Positions 17,536 through 26,599 of a stretch of DNA of 64,000 nt are shown in pieces. Made by a program: the position numbers and the translations under genes. Position 1 is the stretch's first letter. Each line of letters opens with the position of its first letter. Source of the stretch: Saccharibacillus alkalitolerans (lineage in GTDB: Bacteria; Bacillota; Bacilli; Paenibacillales; Paenibacillaceae); the NCBI RefSeq assembly GCF_011090185.1, contig NZ_JAAFGS010000003.1:186001-250000 (forward strand). The letters are read 5' to 3'. Under the pieces are notes generated by a model. The model saw only the letters and a list, made by a program, of their open reading frames with translations. It was not told the DNA's origin and did no database searches.

Positions 17536-20500
17536 TCAAGCGAAGGGCGCCGGAATTAGAGCCAATTCGCCCAGCCGCAGCGACCCGAAGAGCGACATAT
17601 GCAGTTCGGCCGGCCCCGAAAGAAGCGGATTATTCGAAGCGTACGTGCCGCGCAGCGTGCTCCATTCGCCTTCCTTGGCGCCCGCGATATCCGAAACGCC
17701 CAGGACTGCGCCGTCCGCTCCGCCCAGACGAAGTTCGATCCGTCCGGCGGTACCGCCGTTGCGTACGCGCAGCGTCCAGCCGGCAATCCCCCGCGAAAGG
17801 TCGACGCCGCGGAAGGTCAATTCGCCGGGCAGCGTCGGGTCCGCGACGCGCACGGCGGTCTGACCGCGCTCTCCCTCGTCCAGCAGCGCGTTCTCGTAAT
17901 CGTCGAAATTTTCCGCCCTTGTCGTTTGGTATAAATTTCGCGGCGGGACGGTCTCTCCGCTTACCGCAATGACCGTACTCGCGCGAATGTCGGCCGAAGA
18001 AGAACCGACCATCAGCGTATAGGCCCCCGATTCCACGCAGAACTTGTCCCGCGACACATCCCAGAAGGCCAGTTCGCTTACGGGCAGCTCGAACGCGACC
18101 GTACGGCTCTGCCCCGCCGGAACGAATACCCGTTCGAACCCCTTCAGCTGCTTCAGCGGCCGCTTCGCGGAAGGATTTTCCGCCCGGACGTAGAGCTGCG
18201 GGACTTCTTCGCTGTCCGTGCCGCCCGTATTGGTGAGCACGAATTCGATACGAACGGTATCCTCCGCCTCGAACGATTCGCGCTCCAGCTTGATCGTTCC
18301 GTAATCGAAACTCGTATACGTGATGCCGTGACCGAACGGGTACAGGACGTCTCCCGCGAAATATTGATAGGTCTGTCCGCTCTTGGCGATATCGTAGTCC
18401 AGCATGTGGGCCAGATCTTTCTCGGAGCGGTACCAGGTCATGCTGAGCCTTCCCGCCGGCGCGGAGTCCCCGAACAGCGCGTCGGCCAGCGCCGATCCCA
18501 TTTCCTGCCCGCCGTGCGCCATGTACAGAACCGCCGGAACCGAATCGGCGATCTCGCCCAGGGCGAACGGATAGCTGCCGACGATCACGACGACGGTACG
18601 GGGATTGGCGGCATGCACGGCCCGAATCAATTCTTCCTGGCGCGGAGGCAGCGACAGCGAAGGGCGATCGATTTCTTCCTTGCCGTTAATGTACGGGCTG
18701 TTGCCCACGCAGACAATCGCGATGTCGCTGAGCCGGGCCGCTTCGGCCGCTTCCGCGATGCCGTCCTTTACCGTTTCCAACGTCAGCGGCGCGGCCGCCT
18801 CTTCGCTCTCGACGACCAGGGCGCGCAGCGTGCGGACTTCCTTCGCGCCATGTCCCGCTCCGGCCTCTTCGTTCGACCGCGCCTCCCCGATCGACCGGGC
18901 ATTCCCGGCCGAACGATCGGCTTCGCTCCAGCCGATCGGCACGCCGTTCCACTGGCGCAGCGTCGCTTCGCCTCCCTGCCCTTCCTTCAGGTCGAACAAT
19001 TCTTTCACGAACCAACCGCCGATCTGTTCGGCCGAAGCCGCGAGAGGCCGGGCATCCTGCGCGCTGACGAAGCGGCCGTTGGCATGGGCGCGAAGCGTAT
19101 GCTGTCCCCAACCCCACCGGGTCAGCTCGAAGCGCGAAGCGTCGGCTCCGCTCTCTCCGAAGTCCGGCTCCAGCGCCAAGGTGCCCGCTTCGCCGGACTG
19201 AACGGCGAGTACGCCTTGTCCGCCGGCATCATGCAGCCTTACCGTATCGCTGCCTTCGGCATAGCGAACGCTGCCCGCCCTGCTCTCGCCTTCGCGAGCG
19301 GCTCTTGCGCCGCCCTCCGCCTTCGCCCGGACGGCCAACCAGCGGGCCGCCTCGTCCGCGGCGGCCGCCGCGGCTTCGTTGGCTTCCCGCACCGTCGCCG
19401 CGCCCGCAATCCGCCGCGCCGATTCGCCCGCCGCGCCCGTGCCTCGCGCGGCGCCCTCGGCATCCAGCTTCGCTCGAATGCCGTCCAGAATCGACACGCG
19501 GTAAGGCAGCGTGCCGCTGTACCAATCCGTCCACACCGCGTCGGCCGTCGGTCCGACGACGGCTGCGCTTTCGATCTCCGCGCGGCGCAGCGGCAGAATG
19601 CCGTCGTTCTTCAGCAGCACGACGGACTGCGCCGCCGCCCGCTTCGCCAGCGCGGCGTGTTCCGGCGCGCACAGGATCGATTCCGGAAGGCTCGCGTACG
19701 GATTGTCCGGTTCCGGATCGAACTGGCCGAGCCGGAACCGGATGCGGAAGACGTTGACCAGCGCGCGGTCGACGTCTTCCTCCCCGATCAGGCGGCGCTC
19801 CAGCGCTTCGCGCGCCGCCGCGATTACAAGCGTCGGCTCGTCGGTCAGACTGTCGACGCCGGCGAGCAGGGCACCCGCCACCGATTCCGCATGCGAATCG
19901 CGATAATGGTGAAAGTTGACCGTCTGCGACAGGTCGCCGCCGTCGCAGACGATGAAGCCGTCCATCTTCCACTCGTCTTTGACGAAGCGCCGCACGTAAG
20001 GGCTTTCGATCGCCGGGGTACCGTTGATCGAGTTGTAAGCGGTCATCATCGACAGGGCGCCGCCTTCCTCGAACGGAATGCGGAACGCTTCGAGATAATA
20101 TTCGCGCATATTGCGCGGCGTTACGCTCGAAGAACCGTCCAGCCGCCCGACTTCGTTGTTGTTGGCGAAGAAATGCTTAAGCGTCGCCACCATTTTCAAA
20201 TAAAAAGCATGCTCGCCCTGCATGCCGCGCGCCAAATTCGCCGCAAGCTTGCCCGCCAGATGCGGGTCTTCGCCGTACGCTTCCTCCGTGCGTCCCCACA
20301 GCGGATTCCGCTCCATATCGACCGTCGGCGCCCACAGCGTCAGCCCGTGCGTCTCCGGCTCGCTGCGGTAATAGCTGCGCGCTTCGTCGCCGATGACGGA
20401 GCCGATCTCGCGCAGCAGCTCTTTGTTCCAGGTCGACGACAGCCCCATCGGCTGGGGAAAAACGGTAGCCACGCCTTTCCAGGCTACGCCGTGCGCCGCT

Positions 20501-20655
20501 TCGCCGCCGACTTTGTACGCGGGCACGCCCAACCGCTCTACCGCTTCCTGCCGGGTCGGAAGCAGCGACAGCTTCTCTTCGGGCGTAAAGCGCGAGACCA
20601 GATCCCGCACCCGTTCTTCCAGCGGTCTTGAAGCATCCAAATACAATTCGGTCAT
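17536..20655 (-). CDS. Large GH3 family glycoside hydrolase with inserted and C-terminal accessory domains
   Basis: Retaining beta-glucosidase or beta-xylosidase type enzyme; no signal peptide, so intracellular. The 1039 residues are longer than the usual 700-850. The GH3 N-terminal barrel (1-330) has KHFFANNNE and the nucleophile in VCDGGDLSQ (Asp238). The GH3 C-terminal sandwich starts near 350 and is interrupted at about 420-600 by a segment with repeated short beta motifs (VRLHDAGGQG, LRAHANGRFVSAQD) that looks like a fascin/beta-trefoil insert. A fibronectin-III-like domain (about 790-890) and a CBM6-like domain (about 905-1039, ending LRLGELALIPAPFA) follow. The start follows AAAGGAG. 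It probably acts after the GH31 enzyme upstream. Confidence 0.9.
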   Translation of the reverse strand: MTELYLDASRPLEERVRDLVSRFTPEEKLSLLPTRQEAVERLGVPAYKVGGEAAHGVAWKGVATVFPQPMGLSSTWNKELLREIGSVIGDEARSYYRSEPETHGLTLWAPTVDMERNPLWGRTEEAYGEDPHLAGKLAANLARGMQGEHAFYLKMVATLKHFFANNNEVGRLDGSSSVTPRNMREYYLEAFRIPFEEGGALSMMTAYNSINGTPAIESPYVRRFVKDEWKMDGFIVCDGGDLSQTVNFHHYRDSHAESVAGALLAGVDSLTDEPTLVIAAAREALERRLIGEEDVDRALVNVFRIRFRLGQFDPEPDNPYASLPESILCAPEHAALAKRAAAQSVVLLKNDGILPLRRAEIESAAVVGPTADAVWTDWYSGTLPYRVSILDGIRAKLDAEGAARGTGAAGESARRIAGAATVREANEAAAAAADEAARWLAVRAKAEGGARAAREGESRAGSVRYAEGSDTVRLHDAGGQGVLAVQSGEAGTLALEPDFGESGADASRFELTRWGWGQHTLRAHANGRFVSAQDARPLAASAEQIGGWFVKELFDLKEGQGGEATLRQWNGVPIGWSEADRSAGNARSIGEARSNEEAGAGHGAKEVRTLRALVVESEEAAAPLTLETVKDGIAEAAEAARLSDIAIVCVGNSPYINGKEEIDRPSLSLPPRQEELIRAVHAANPRTVVVIVGSYPFALGEIADSVPAVLYMAHGGQEMGSALADALFGDSAPAGRLSMTWYRSEKDLAHMLDYDIAKSGQTYQYFAGDVLYPFGHGITYTSFDYGTIKLERESFEAEDTVRIEFVLTNTGGTDSEEVPQLYVRAENPSAKRPLKQLKGFERVFVPAGQSRTVAFELPVSELAFWDVSRDKFCVESGAYTLMVGSSSADIRASTVIAVSGETVPPRNLYQTTRAENFDDYENALLDEGERGQTAVRVADPTLPGELTFRGVDLSRGIAGWTLRVRNGGTAGRIELRLGGADGAVLGVSDIAGAKEGEWSTLRGTYASNNPLLSGPAELHMSLFGSLRLGELALIPAPFA

Positions 20656-20673
20656 CTGTTGTTCTCCTTTCGA

Positions 20674-20687
20674 CTAAAGCGTTTCCA
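20674..20687. promoter_or_regulatory. Possible catabolite-responsive (cre-like) site in GH3 leader
   Basis: On the minus strand TGGAAACGCTTTAG, agreeing with TGNAANCGNNNNCA except at the last two bases. It lies between the likely promoter and the ribosome site, where CcpA could act as a roadblock. Inference only. Confidence 0.35.
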
Positions 20688-20798
20688 TAATCGGCTTAAG
20701 AAAGCGCGGGACGCGAATTCCCGCGCGCTTCCGCTAGTATACTCTCATCCGTCCGCGTATGCCGAAAAACCGATCGAGCGGCGAGGATCGCCCCATAC

Positions 20799-20848
20799 GC
20801 AAGCGGGGTAAGGAAGCGCTTCTCCCGAAGCGTCTCCTTACCCCTTGC
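20799..20848 (-). terminator. Strong hairpin downstream of GH31 gene
   Basis: Long imperfect stem, outer GCAAG.GGGGTAAGGA with TCCTTACCCC.TTGC and inner GAAGC/GCTTC. No T-run follows on the minus strand, so it may act as an mRNA 3' stabiliser or processing site rather than a classical terminator. Confidence 0.55.
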
Positions 20849-20861
20849 TCTGTACGATATT

Positions 20862-23174
20862 TTAGAGCGTGACCGTCACGCGGCCGCCTGCAGGCGTCAG
20901 CACGAGACCCTGCTCGCTTGCTTCGTTCGAAGCGCCGTCCACGGACGAAGCGGAGGAAATGCCCCGCAGCACGATCTTGACGTTCTGACCGCCCGACACG
21001 CTGATTTTGATTTCGTTTCCGCTGCGCGCGGCCGAAGCTTCGAGCTGCTGCTTCGTGTCGATGCCGATGATGTTCGCGGAAGCCGTTTTGCCGTCTTCCA
21101 GATCGAACAGATGCAGCGTCACGCCGTTCGCGTAATCGTAGTCCGGTTTGCTGTCGTCGGAACCGACGGCCAACAGCGTGCCTTCTCTGACGAAGACCGG
21201 CAGGCTCATGAAGTCGTAGTTTTCGCTGTACCAGCGTCCGCCTTCTTTCGTTTGGCCGTCCAGCAGGCCCGTCCATTTGCCCGCAGGCAGGTAATAAGTC
21301 ACGTCGCCCTGCTCGTTGAAGATCGGCGCGACGAGAATCGAATCGCCGAACATGTACTGCAGGTCGAGCGGTCCGCAGGTCGGATCTTCCGGGAACTCGA
21401 GGAACATCGGACGCATCATCGGAATGCCGCGCGCCGCCGATTCCGCAGCCTGGTTGAACAGATACGGCATGAGCGAGTTTTTGAGCTTCGTGAATTTGCG
21501 CAGCACGTCCACCGCTTCTTCGTCGAACAGCCAAGGCACCCGGTACGATTCGTTGCCGTGCAGGCGGCTGTGCGAGGACAGCAGGCCGAACTGCACCCAG
21601 CGCTTGTACACGTCGGCCGGAGCCGTCATTTCGAAGCCGGAGATATCGTGGGACCAGAAGCTGAAGCCGGATACGCCGAGCGACAGGCCGCCGCGCAGAC
21701 TTTCCGCCATCGATTCGTAGTTCGACGAGCAGTCGCCGCCCCAGTGAACCGGGAACTGCTGGCCGCCGACCGTAGCCGAACGGGCGAACAGCGCCGCTTC
21801 GTTTTTGCCGAGCTTCTCTTCCAGCACTTCGAATACCGCTTTATTGTACAGGAACGTGTAGTAGTTGTGCATTTTGACCGGGTCGGAGCCGTCGTGATAG
21901 ACGACGTCCGTCGGGATTCTTTCGCCGAAGTCCGTTTTGAAGCAGTCCACGCCCTGATCGACGAGCTCGGCCAGTTTGCCTTTGTACCAGTCGACGGCCG
22001 CCGGGTTCGTAAAGTCGACAAGACCCATGCCCGCCTGCCACAGATCCCACTGCCAGATGCTGCCGTCCGGACGTTTCACCAGATAGCCGTTCTCCATGCC
22101 TTCGTCGAACAGAACGGATTTCTCCGCGATATACGGGTTGATCCAGACGCAGATCTTCAGTCCTTTGTCCTTAAGGCGCTTCAGCAGGCCCGCAGGGTCC
22201 GGGAAGACGTCTTTGTCCCATTCGAAGTCCGTCCACTGGTATTCCTTCATCCAGAAGCAGTCGAAGTGGAAAACGGACAGCGGCAGATCGCGCTCGCTCA
22301 TGCCGTCGACGAAATGGTTGACCGTCGCTTCGTCGTAATCCGTCGTGAACGAAGTCGTCAGCCACAGACCGAAGGTCCATGCCGGAGGAAGGGCCGGTTT
22401 GCCGGTCAGCTTGGTGTAGTTGTCGAGAACGTCTTTCGGCGTTTCGCCGCCGATGATGAAGTATTCCAGCGTTTCGCCTTCGACGCTGAACTGGACTTTC
22501 GACACGTTCTCCGAAGCCACTTCGAACGAAACTTTTTCCGGGTGGTTGACGAATACGCCGTAGCCTTTGTTGGACAGGTAGAACGGAATGTTTTTGTAAG
22601 CCTGCTCGCTGCTCGTGCCGCCGTCTTCGTTCCAGATGTCGACGACTTGGCCGTTCTTCACGAACGGAGTGAAGCGCTCGCCCAGACCGTATACGTATTC
22701 GCCGATGCCCAGATCGAGCTGCTCGCGGAAGTACGTTTTGCCTTCGGCTTTCGCTTCGATGTGCGCGGCGCGCTTGAACGCGCTGCCCGTCAGGCGGCGG
22801 TTCCCGTAATGAAACTCGGTCGCGTAACCGGTGTTTTTCTTGATGCTGACGCGCAGTTCGCCGCTTTGCAGCGCGATCTCGTCGTCGTTATGGGTCATCT
22901 GCACGTTCGTTTCCGACTCGTACAGTTCGAATTCGGGAGATTTCTTCACGCCGCCGGCGTGACGGTTCAGACGGACGCGGATCACGTTCGGCATCGGGGA
23001 GCTGAACGTCGATTTCAGCAGCGTCGCGTTGAGCGTGTCGCCTTTCTTTTCGACTCTTTTCGTGGCCGTATACACGGTCATCGAATCGCCTTTTTGAACC
23101 ACGTCGCGGATGTCGACCGGGCTCTGCATGTTATATCCTTCGCGGACCATCCAATATCCATCGGTAAATTTCAT
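20862..23174 (-). CDS. yicI: GH31 alpha-xylosidase (YicI type)
   Basis: Retaining alpha-xylosidase that removes alpha-1,6-xylose from isoprimeverose-type xyloglucan fragments; cytosolic. The 770 residues match YicI in length and layout: N-terminal beta domain, (beta/alpha)8 barrel, two C-terminal beta domains. The catalytic nucleophile is Asp415 in CFKTDFGERIPTD and the acid/base is Asp481 in HWGGDCSSNYESMAESLRGG. FHFDCFWMKEYQWTDFEW and WINPYIAEKS are YicI-like active-site loops. ATG 23174 follows GGAGG with a 9-base spacer. It is divergent from an AraC regulator that probably controls it, and shares its direction with the GH3 gene. Confidence 0.94.
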   Translation of the reverse strand: MKFTDGYWMVREGYNMQSPVDIRDVVQKGDSMTVYTATKRVEKKGDTLNATLLKSTFSSPMPNVIRVRLNRHAGGVKKSPEFELYESETNVQMTHNDDEIALQSGELRVSIKKNTGYATEFHYGNRRLTGSAFKRAAHIEAKAEGKTYFREQLDLGIGEYVYGLGERFTPFVKNGQVVDIWNEDGGTSSEQAYKNIPFYLSNKGYGVFVNHPEKVSFEVASENVSKVQFSVEGETLEYFIIGGETPKDVLDNYTKLTGKPALPPAWTFGLWLTTSFTTDYDEATVNHFVDGMSERDLPLSVFHFDCFWMKEYQWTDFEWDKDVFPDPAGLLKRLKDKGLKICVWINPYIAEKSVLFDEGMENGYLVKRPDGSIWQWDLWQAGMGLVDFTNPAAVDWYKGKLAELVDQGVDCFKTDFGERIPTDVVYHDGSDPVKMHNYYTFLYNKAVFEVLEEKLGKNEAALFARSATVGGQQFPVHWGGDCSSNYESMAESLRGGLSLGVSGFSFWSHDISGFEMTAPADVYKRWVQFGLLSSHSRLHGNESYRVPWLFDEEAVDVLRKFTKLKNSLMPYLFNQAAESAARGIPMMRPMFLEFPEDPTCGPLDLQYMFGDSILVAPIFNEQGDVTYYLPAGKWTGLLDGQTKEGGRWYSENYDFMSLPVFVREGTLLAVGSDDSKPDYDYANGVTLHLFDLEDGKTASANIIGIDTKQQLEASAARSGNEIKISVSGGQNVKIVLRGISSASSVDGASNEASEQGLVLTPAGGRVTVTL

Positions 23175-23198
23175 GAATAATAGCCTCCTTGGCAGTGG

Positions 23199-23210
23199 TG
23201 GAAGCGCTCC
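23199..23210. promoter_or_regulatory. Possible cre/LacI-type half-palindrome upstream of GH31
   Basis: TGGAAGCGCTCC, a GGAAGCGCTCC near-palindrome with the CG core typical of CcpA/LacI sites, just upstream of the GH31 ribosome site. Low-certainty motif. Confidence 0.3.
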
Positions 23211-23280
23211 GGCGCCTATCGGCGGCCGCAGCTGAACCTTCGGGACCGCTTTTCATTCGGCGGTCTTTTCATTTATAATG

Positions 23281-23341
23281 ATATTGATCTTTATGCTAAA
23301 TTTCTTCCGCTATTTTGATCTAAAGTATCAGGATTTTGATC
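23281..23341. promoter_or_regulatory. Three phased direct repeats, candidate AraC-regulator operators
   Basis: ATATTGATC (23281-23289), ATTTTGATC (23312-23320) and ATTTTGATC (23333-23341) lie in the same orientation. Spacings are 31 and 21 bases, close to three and two helical turns, in the GH31/araC divergent gap. Direct repeats on one face of the helix are the usual layout for AraC-family activators. A TATAAT lies at 23274-23279. Confidence 0.6.
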
Positions 23342-23417
23342 TTTTCCGTTTCCTCCAAGCTGCTTACCCGCCACTATTTGGAAACGATTTCATAGAATGT
23401 CGAAAAGGAGACCCGTT

Positions 23418-24320
23418 ATGGACCATGCTTTATTGAAAGAACAACGCATTCACGGCAACCCCATGTACCCGGTCAGCAGCTATGTCATGGAAGATCTCGA
23501 CTACACCACCATCATGGACTGCCATTGGCATGAAGAATGGGAATTCACGCTCGTTACCCGCGGCCGGATCAAATTCCAGATCGGCACGGAATATTACGAA
23601 GTGGGGGCGGGCGAAGCCATGTTCGTCCACGGCGGCGAGCTGCACGCGGGCTACCGGATCGGCGACGAACCGTGCGCGTTTTCGGCGATCGTGTTCGGAG
23701 CGGAATTTTTGTCGAGTCGGGGATATGACGCGCTTCAGGAAAAATTCATCGATCCCCTGCTGCAAAAAAAGGCGCTCCCTCCGCCGCATCTGACCGGACG
23801 CGAAGCATGGGAACGCGAAATTTTGGATTTGATCGCCTCGGTCATCGCCGACAACGAACGGGCCGCCCCGGCGTTCGAACTGACGACGAAAGCCCGGCTG
23901 CTGCAGGTTTTCGCGCTGCTCCAAGGGCATATGCGCGAAAACGCCCCTTCCGTTCCGAGCGCCGACCGCGAGAAGGTCGAGCGGCTGAAGACGGTGCTGG
24001 GCTTCATGCACGAGCGCTACGCTTCGCCGATCAAGCTCGGCGATTTGGCCGCGCTGCTCGGCATGAGCGAAGGGCACTTCTGCCGTTTTTTCAAAAGCAT
24101 GGCGCACAAAAGTCCCGTCGACTATCTCAACCGCTACCGGACCCAACAGGCCTGCCGCCTGCTCGAAACCAGCGGCCACAAGATCGTCGAGATCGCGATG
24201 GAAGTCGGCTTCGACAGTCTGAGCTACTTCATCTCCGTATTCAAGCAGCATCAGGGATGCACGCCGTCGCAGTATCGGAAAAGGCTGGCCGAAGGCGCAG
24301 CCGCGGCGGCCGAGTCTTAA
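23418..24320 (+). CDS. AraC-family transcriptional regulator
   Basis: Sugar-responsive activator of 300 residues: an N-terminal cupin-like sensor domain (HWHEEWEFTLVTRG, VHGGELHAGY) and a C-terminal double helix-turn-helix (LAALLGMSEGHFCRFFKSMAHKSPVDYLNRYR, IVEIAMEVGFDSLSYFISVFKQHQGCTPSQYRK). ATG 23418 is chosen because AAAAGGAGA lies 6 bases upstream. The ATG at 23397 would put that site inside the gene. It is divergent from the GH31/GH3 genes and most likely controls them through the repeats in the gap; the ligand may be a xyloglucan or cello-type sugar. Confidence 0.92.
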   Translation: MDHALLKEQRIHGNPMYPVSSYVMEDLDYTTIMDCHWHEEWEFTLVTRGRIKFQIGTEYYEVGAGEAMFVHGGELHAGYRIGDEPCAFSAIVFGAEFLSSRGYDALQEKFIDPLLQKKALPPPHLTGREAWEREILDLIASVIADNERAAPAFELTTKARLLQVFALLQGHMRENAPSVPSADREKVERLKTVLGFMHERYASPIKLGDLAALLGMSEGHFCRFFKSMAHKSPVDYLNRYRTQQACRLLETSGHKIVEIAMEVGFDSLSYFISVFKQHQGCTPSQYRKRLAEGAAAAAES

Positions 24321-24359
24321 TCTTCCGCCCCTCTTTTCCAAAAAACTAACATTTTCTTC

Positions 24360-24386
24360 TAAAATCATTTCTCTTGGCGTCGATAT
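24360..24386 (+). promoter_or_regulatory. Sigma-D (FliA)-type promoter of chemoreceptor gene
   Basis: TAAA (24360-24363), 15-base spacer, GTCGATAT (24379-24386). This is 7 of 8 against GCCGATAT, and the spacing is exactly that of flagellar/chemotaxis sigma-28 promoters. Confidence 0.65.
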
Positions 24387-24430
24387 AGTTAGAGAAGATT
24401 GTTATTTTTTTGGAGACGGAGGCCGGATCT

Positions 24431-26476
24431 ATGCGAGTAAAAAGCATCAAAGCGAAAACATTACTGCTCATTCTGCCGCTGCTGCTGGTGATTGTGATCG
24501 GTGTTTCCGCCGCCGTTATTTTCAAATCGCACGGTTTGCTCCTGCAGCAGACGGAAATCGGCATGCAAGAACAGCTGGGCAATACCGCTCAAAGCATTCA
24601 AAACCGGATCGCTTCCCACGGAAGGGTACCGGAAACGCTGGCCAAGTCCATTCAGGGCCACTATAAAAAGCTGAGTCTGACGGATTACGACGCGGCTCTC
24701 GAAAATGCGCTTGACATCAACAAAGACACGTTCGGCGTCGGCATTTATTTCGAACCTCGACTGTACGCTCCCGGCACCGAATTTTTCTCCTCCTACGCTT
24801 TCCGCGAACAGGATCAAATTAAGGTGACGCACGATTACAGCGATCCGGGTTACAACTATCCCGAACAGCCCTGGTACAAGCTGGCGGTCGACCAAAAAGA
24901 AATCAAATATACCGACCCTTTTTACGACGATACGACCCAAACGACCATGGTGACGGCAGCCGTTCCCGTCTATGACGGTCAGGATCGGTTCGTGGCGGTC
25001 ACTACCGGCGACATCAATTTGAACACGGTGCAGAATATCGTATCCGAAACCCATGTGGGCAGCAGCGGTTGGGCGTTCATGCTCGGCCGGGACGGCACTT
25101 ACCTGGCGGGGCCCGATACGGACAAAGTCATGAAAGCCAAACTCCAGGATGACCCGGACCCCGCCCTGTCCGCTCTGGCCAAAACGATTCTGCAGGACGG
25201 CGAAGGTTCCGCCTTCTACGATTCTCCCGACGGGATCGTTCACGTCTACTTCGCGAAGCTGGAGCAGACCGATTGGATCGTCGCTCTCGCTTTGCCGGAC
25301 GCGGAACTGAAAGAAAAAATAAATTCCATGCTGCTGCAGGCTTTGATCTTCCTGCTGGTCGGCACCGTGCTGATCGTCGCGGTCATTCTGCTGTACGCGC
25401 GCAATCTGACGGCGCATACGGCGCGCGTCAACTCGATGGCCGAACATCTGGCCCGTGGCGATTTCACTTATACGATCGCGGTCAAAACGCAGGACGAATT
25501 CGGCAAAATGGCGGAAAATTTGAACGGCACAAGCGAGCTGCTGCGCAAAATGATGGGCAAAGTCACCGAGCATTCGCTGCATGTGGCGTCTACCGCGGAA
25601 GAGCTGACGGCCAGCGCAGACGAGACCAAGGCCGCGGCCGAAGACATCTCGAACACGATTCAGGAAGTCGCCGCCGGCGCCGAACAGCAGCTCAAAGGAA
25701 CGCGCGAAAGCGCCACTTCGCTTGAAGAATTGGCCGCGGGCATTCAGCGAATCTCGGAATCGTCGTCGGCTCTGCACGAGGCCTCGCGCCATACGTCGGA
25801 GCAGGCTGCGCAGGGCAACGAGATCATCCAGCAGGCCGTCCGGGACATGGGCGAAGCCAACCGCGCCGTCTCGCTGACCTCCGAACACATGGAACAGCTC
25901 CGAACGCGTTCGATCGATATCGGCAATATCATCGACGTGATCAGCGGCATCAGCACGCAGACGAATCTGCTGTCGCTGAATGCCGGAATCGAAGCCGCTC
26001 GCGCGGGCGAACACGGACGAGGATTTGCCGTAGTGGCCGCGGAGATCGGCAAGCTTGCCGAAAAGACGACCGATTCCGCCCAGAAAGTCCGGGAAATCAT
26101 CGAAGAGATGCAGGGAGACACGCGGTCCGCCGCTCTCTCGGTCGAAAACGGAACGAAAGCGGTCTACTCCAGCACGGCGCTCGTGGAAGACGCGGGCAAG
26201 GCGTTCACCGGCATCGTCGAAGAAATCCGGCAGATCGTCCATCAGATTCTGGAAGTATCCACGGTCTCCGAGCAAATGTCGGCCGGCTCCCAGCAGATCA
26301 GCGCGACGATGGAAGAGCTGGCCCGGATCTCGGGCGACGCGTCCGACGCCACCCAGAACGTGGCCGCCGCCAACGAGCAGCAGCAGGCCGCCATGGAAGA
26401 AGTTTCGTTTTCCGCCAAGTCGCTCAGCACCATGGTGCAGGAACTGCAGGAACTGCTCGAGCAGTTCAAGATTTGA
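24431..26476 (+). CDS. Methyl-accepting chemotaxis protein with dCache sensor
   Basis: Transmembrane chemoreceptor that signals through CheW/CheA to the flagellar motor. The 681 residues show a transmembrane helix at about 10-30 and a periplasmic-side dCache domain (GVGIYFEPRLYAPG, QPWYKLAV, GDINLNTVQNIV). A second helix lies near 300-322, then HAMP and a long cytoplasmic coiled coil with the conserved tip ISTQTNLLSLNAGIEAARAG and the flanking methylation helices. ATG 24431 is chosen because GGAGG at 24418-24422 is 8 bases away; TTG 24410 has no site. It is a single gene. The ligand is unknown. Confidence 0.94.
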   Translation: MRVKSIKAKTLLLILPLLLVIVIGVSAAVIFKSHGLLLQQTEIGMQEQLGNTAQSIQNRIASHGRVPETLAKSIQGHYKKLSLTDYDAALENALDINKDTFGVGIYFEPRLYAPGTEFFSSYAFREQDQIKVTHDYSDPGYNYPEQPWYKLAVDQKEIKYTDPFYDDTTQTTMVTAAVPVYDGQDRFVAVTTGDINLNTVQNIVSETHVGSSGWAFMLGRDGTYLAGPDTDKVMKAKLQDDPDPALSALAKTILQDGEGSAFYDSPDGIVHVYFAKLEQTDWIVALALPDAELKEKINSMLLQALIFLLVGTVLIVAVILLYARNLTAHTARVNSMAEHLARGDFTYTIAVKTQDEFGKMAENLNGTSELLRKMMGKVTEHSLHVASTAEELTASADETKAAAEDISNTIQEVAAGAEQQLKGTRESATSLEELAAGIQRISESSSALHEASRHTSEQAAQGNEIIQQAVRDMGEANRAVSLTSEHMEQLRTRSIDIGNIIDVISGISTQTNLLSLNAGIEAARAGEHGRGFAVVAAEIGKLAEKTTDSAQKVREIIEEMQGDTRSAALSVENGTKAVYSSTALVEDAGKAFTGIVEEIRQIVHQILEVSTVSEQMSAGSQQISATMEELARISGDASDATQNVAAANEQQQAAMEEVSFSAKSLSTMVQELQELLEQFKI

Positions 26477-26528
26477 TCCCTGGCAAAGTTCCGCTCAAAG
26501 CCGGATTTTCCTTATATTCATGCAGAAA

Positions 26529-26584
26529 GCTCCCCCGGAAGGCAGGCGACAGCAAAAGCCTGCTTCCCCGAGGGAGCCTTTTTT
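26529..26584 (+). terminator. Terminator of chemoreceptor gene
   Basis: Long stem GCTCCCcCGG..GCAGGC with GCCTGC..CCGaGGGAGC followed by T6, placed between the convergent MCP and helD genes. Confidence 0.85.
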
Positions 26585-26599
26585 GCGCAAAAGTTTCGG

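Noticed and set aside
18328-20631. 767-codon open frame antisense to the GH3 gene
   Set aside because: Arg/His/Gln/Phe-rich composition and no domain; typical antisense shadow of a GC-rich coding region whose sense strand has clear GH3 motifs.
21111-23180. 689-codon open frame antisense to the GH31 gene
   Set aside because: Same shadow pattern; the sense strand is an intact alpha-xylosidase.
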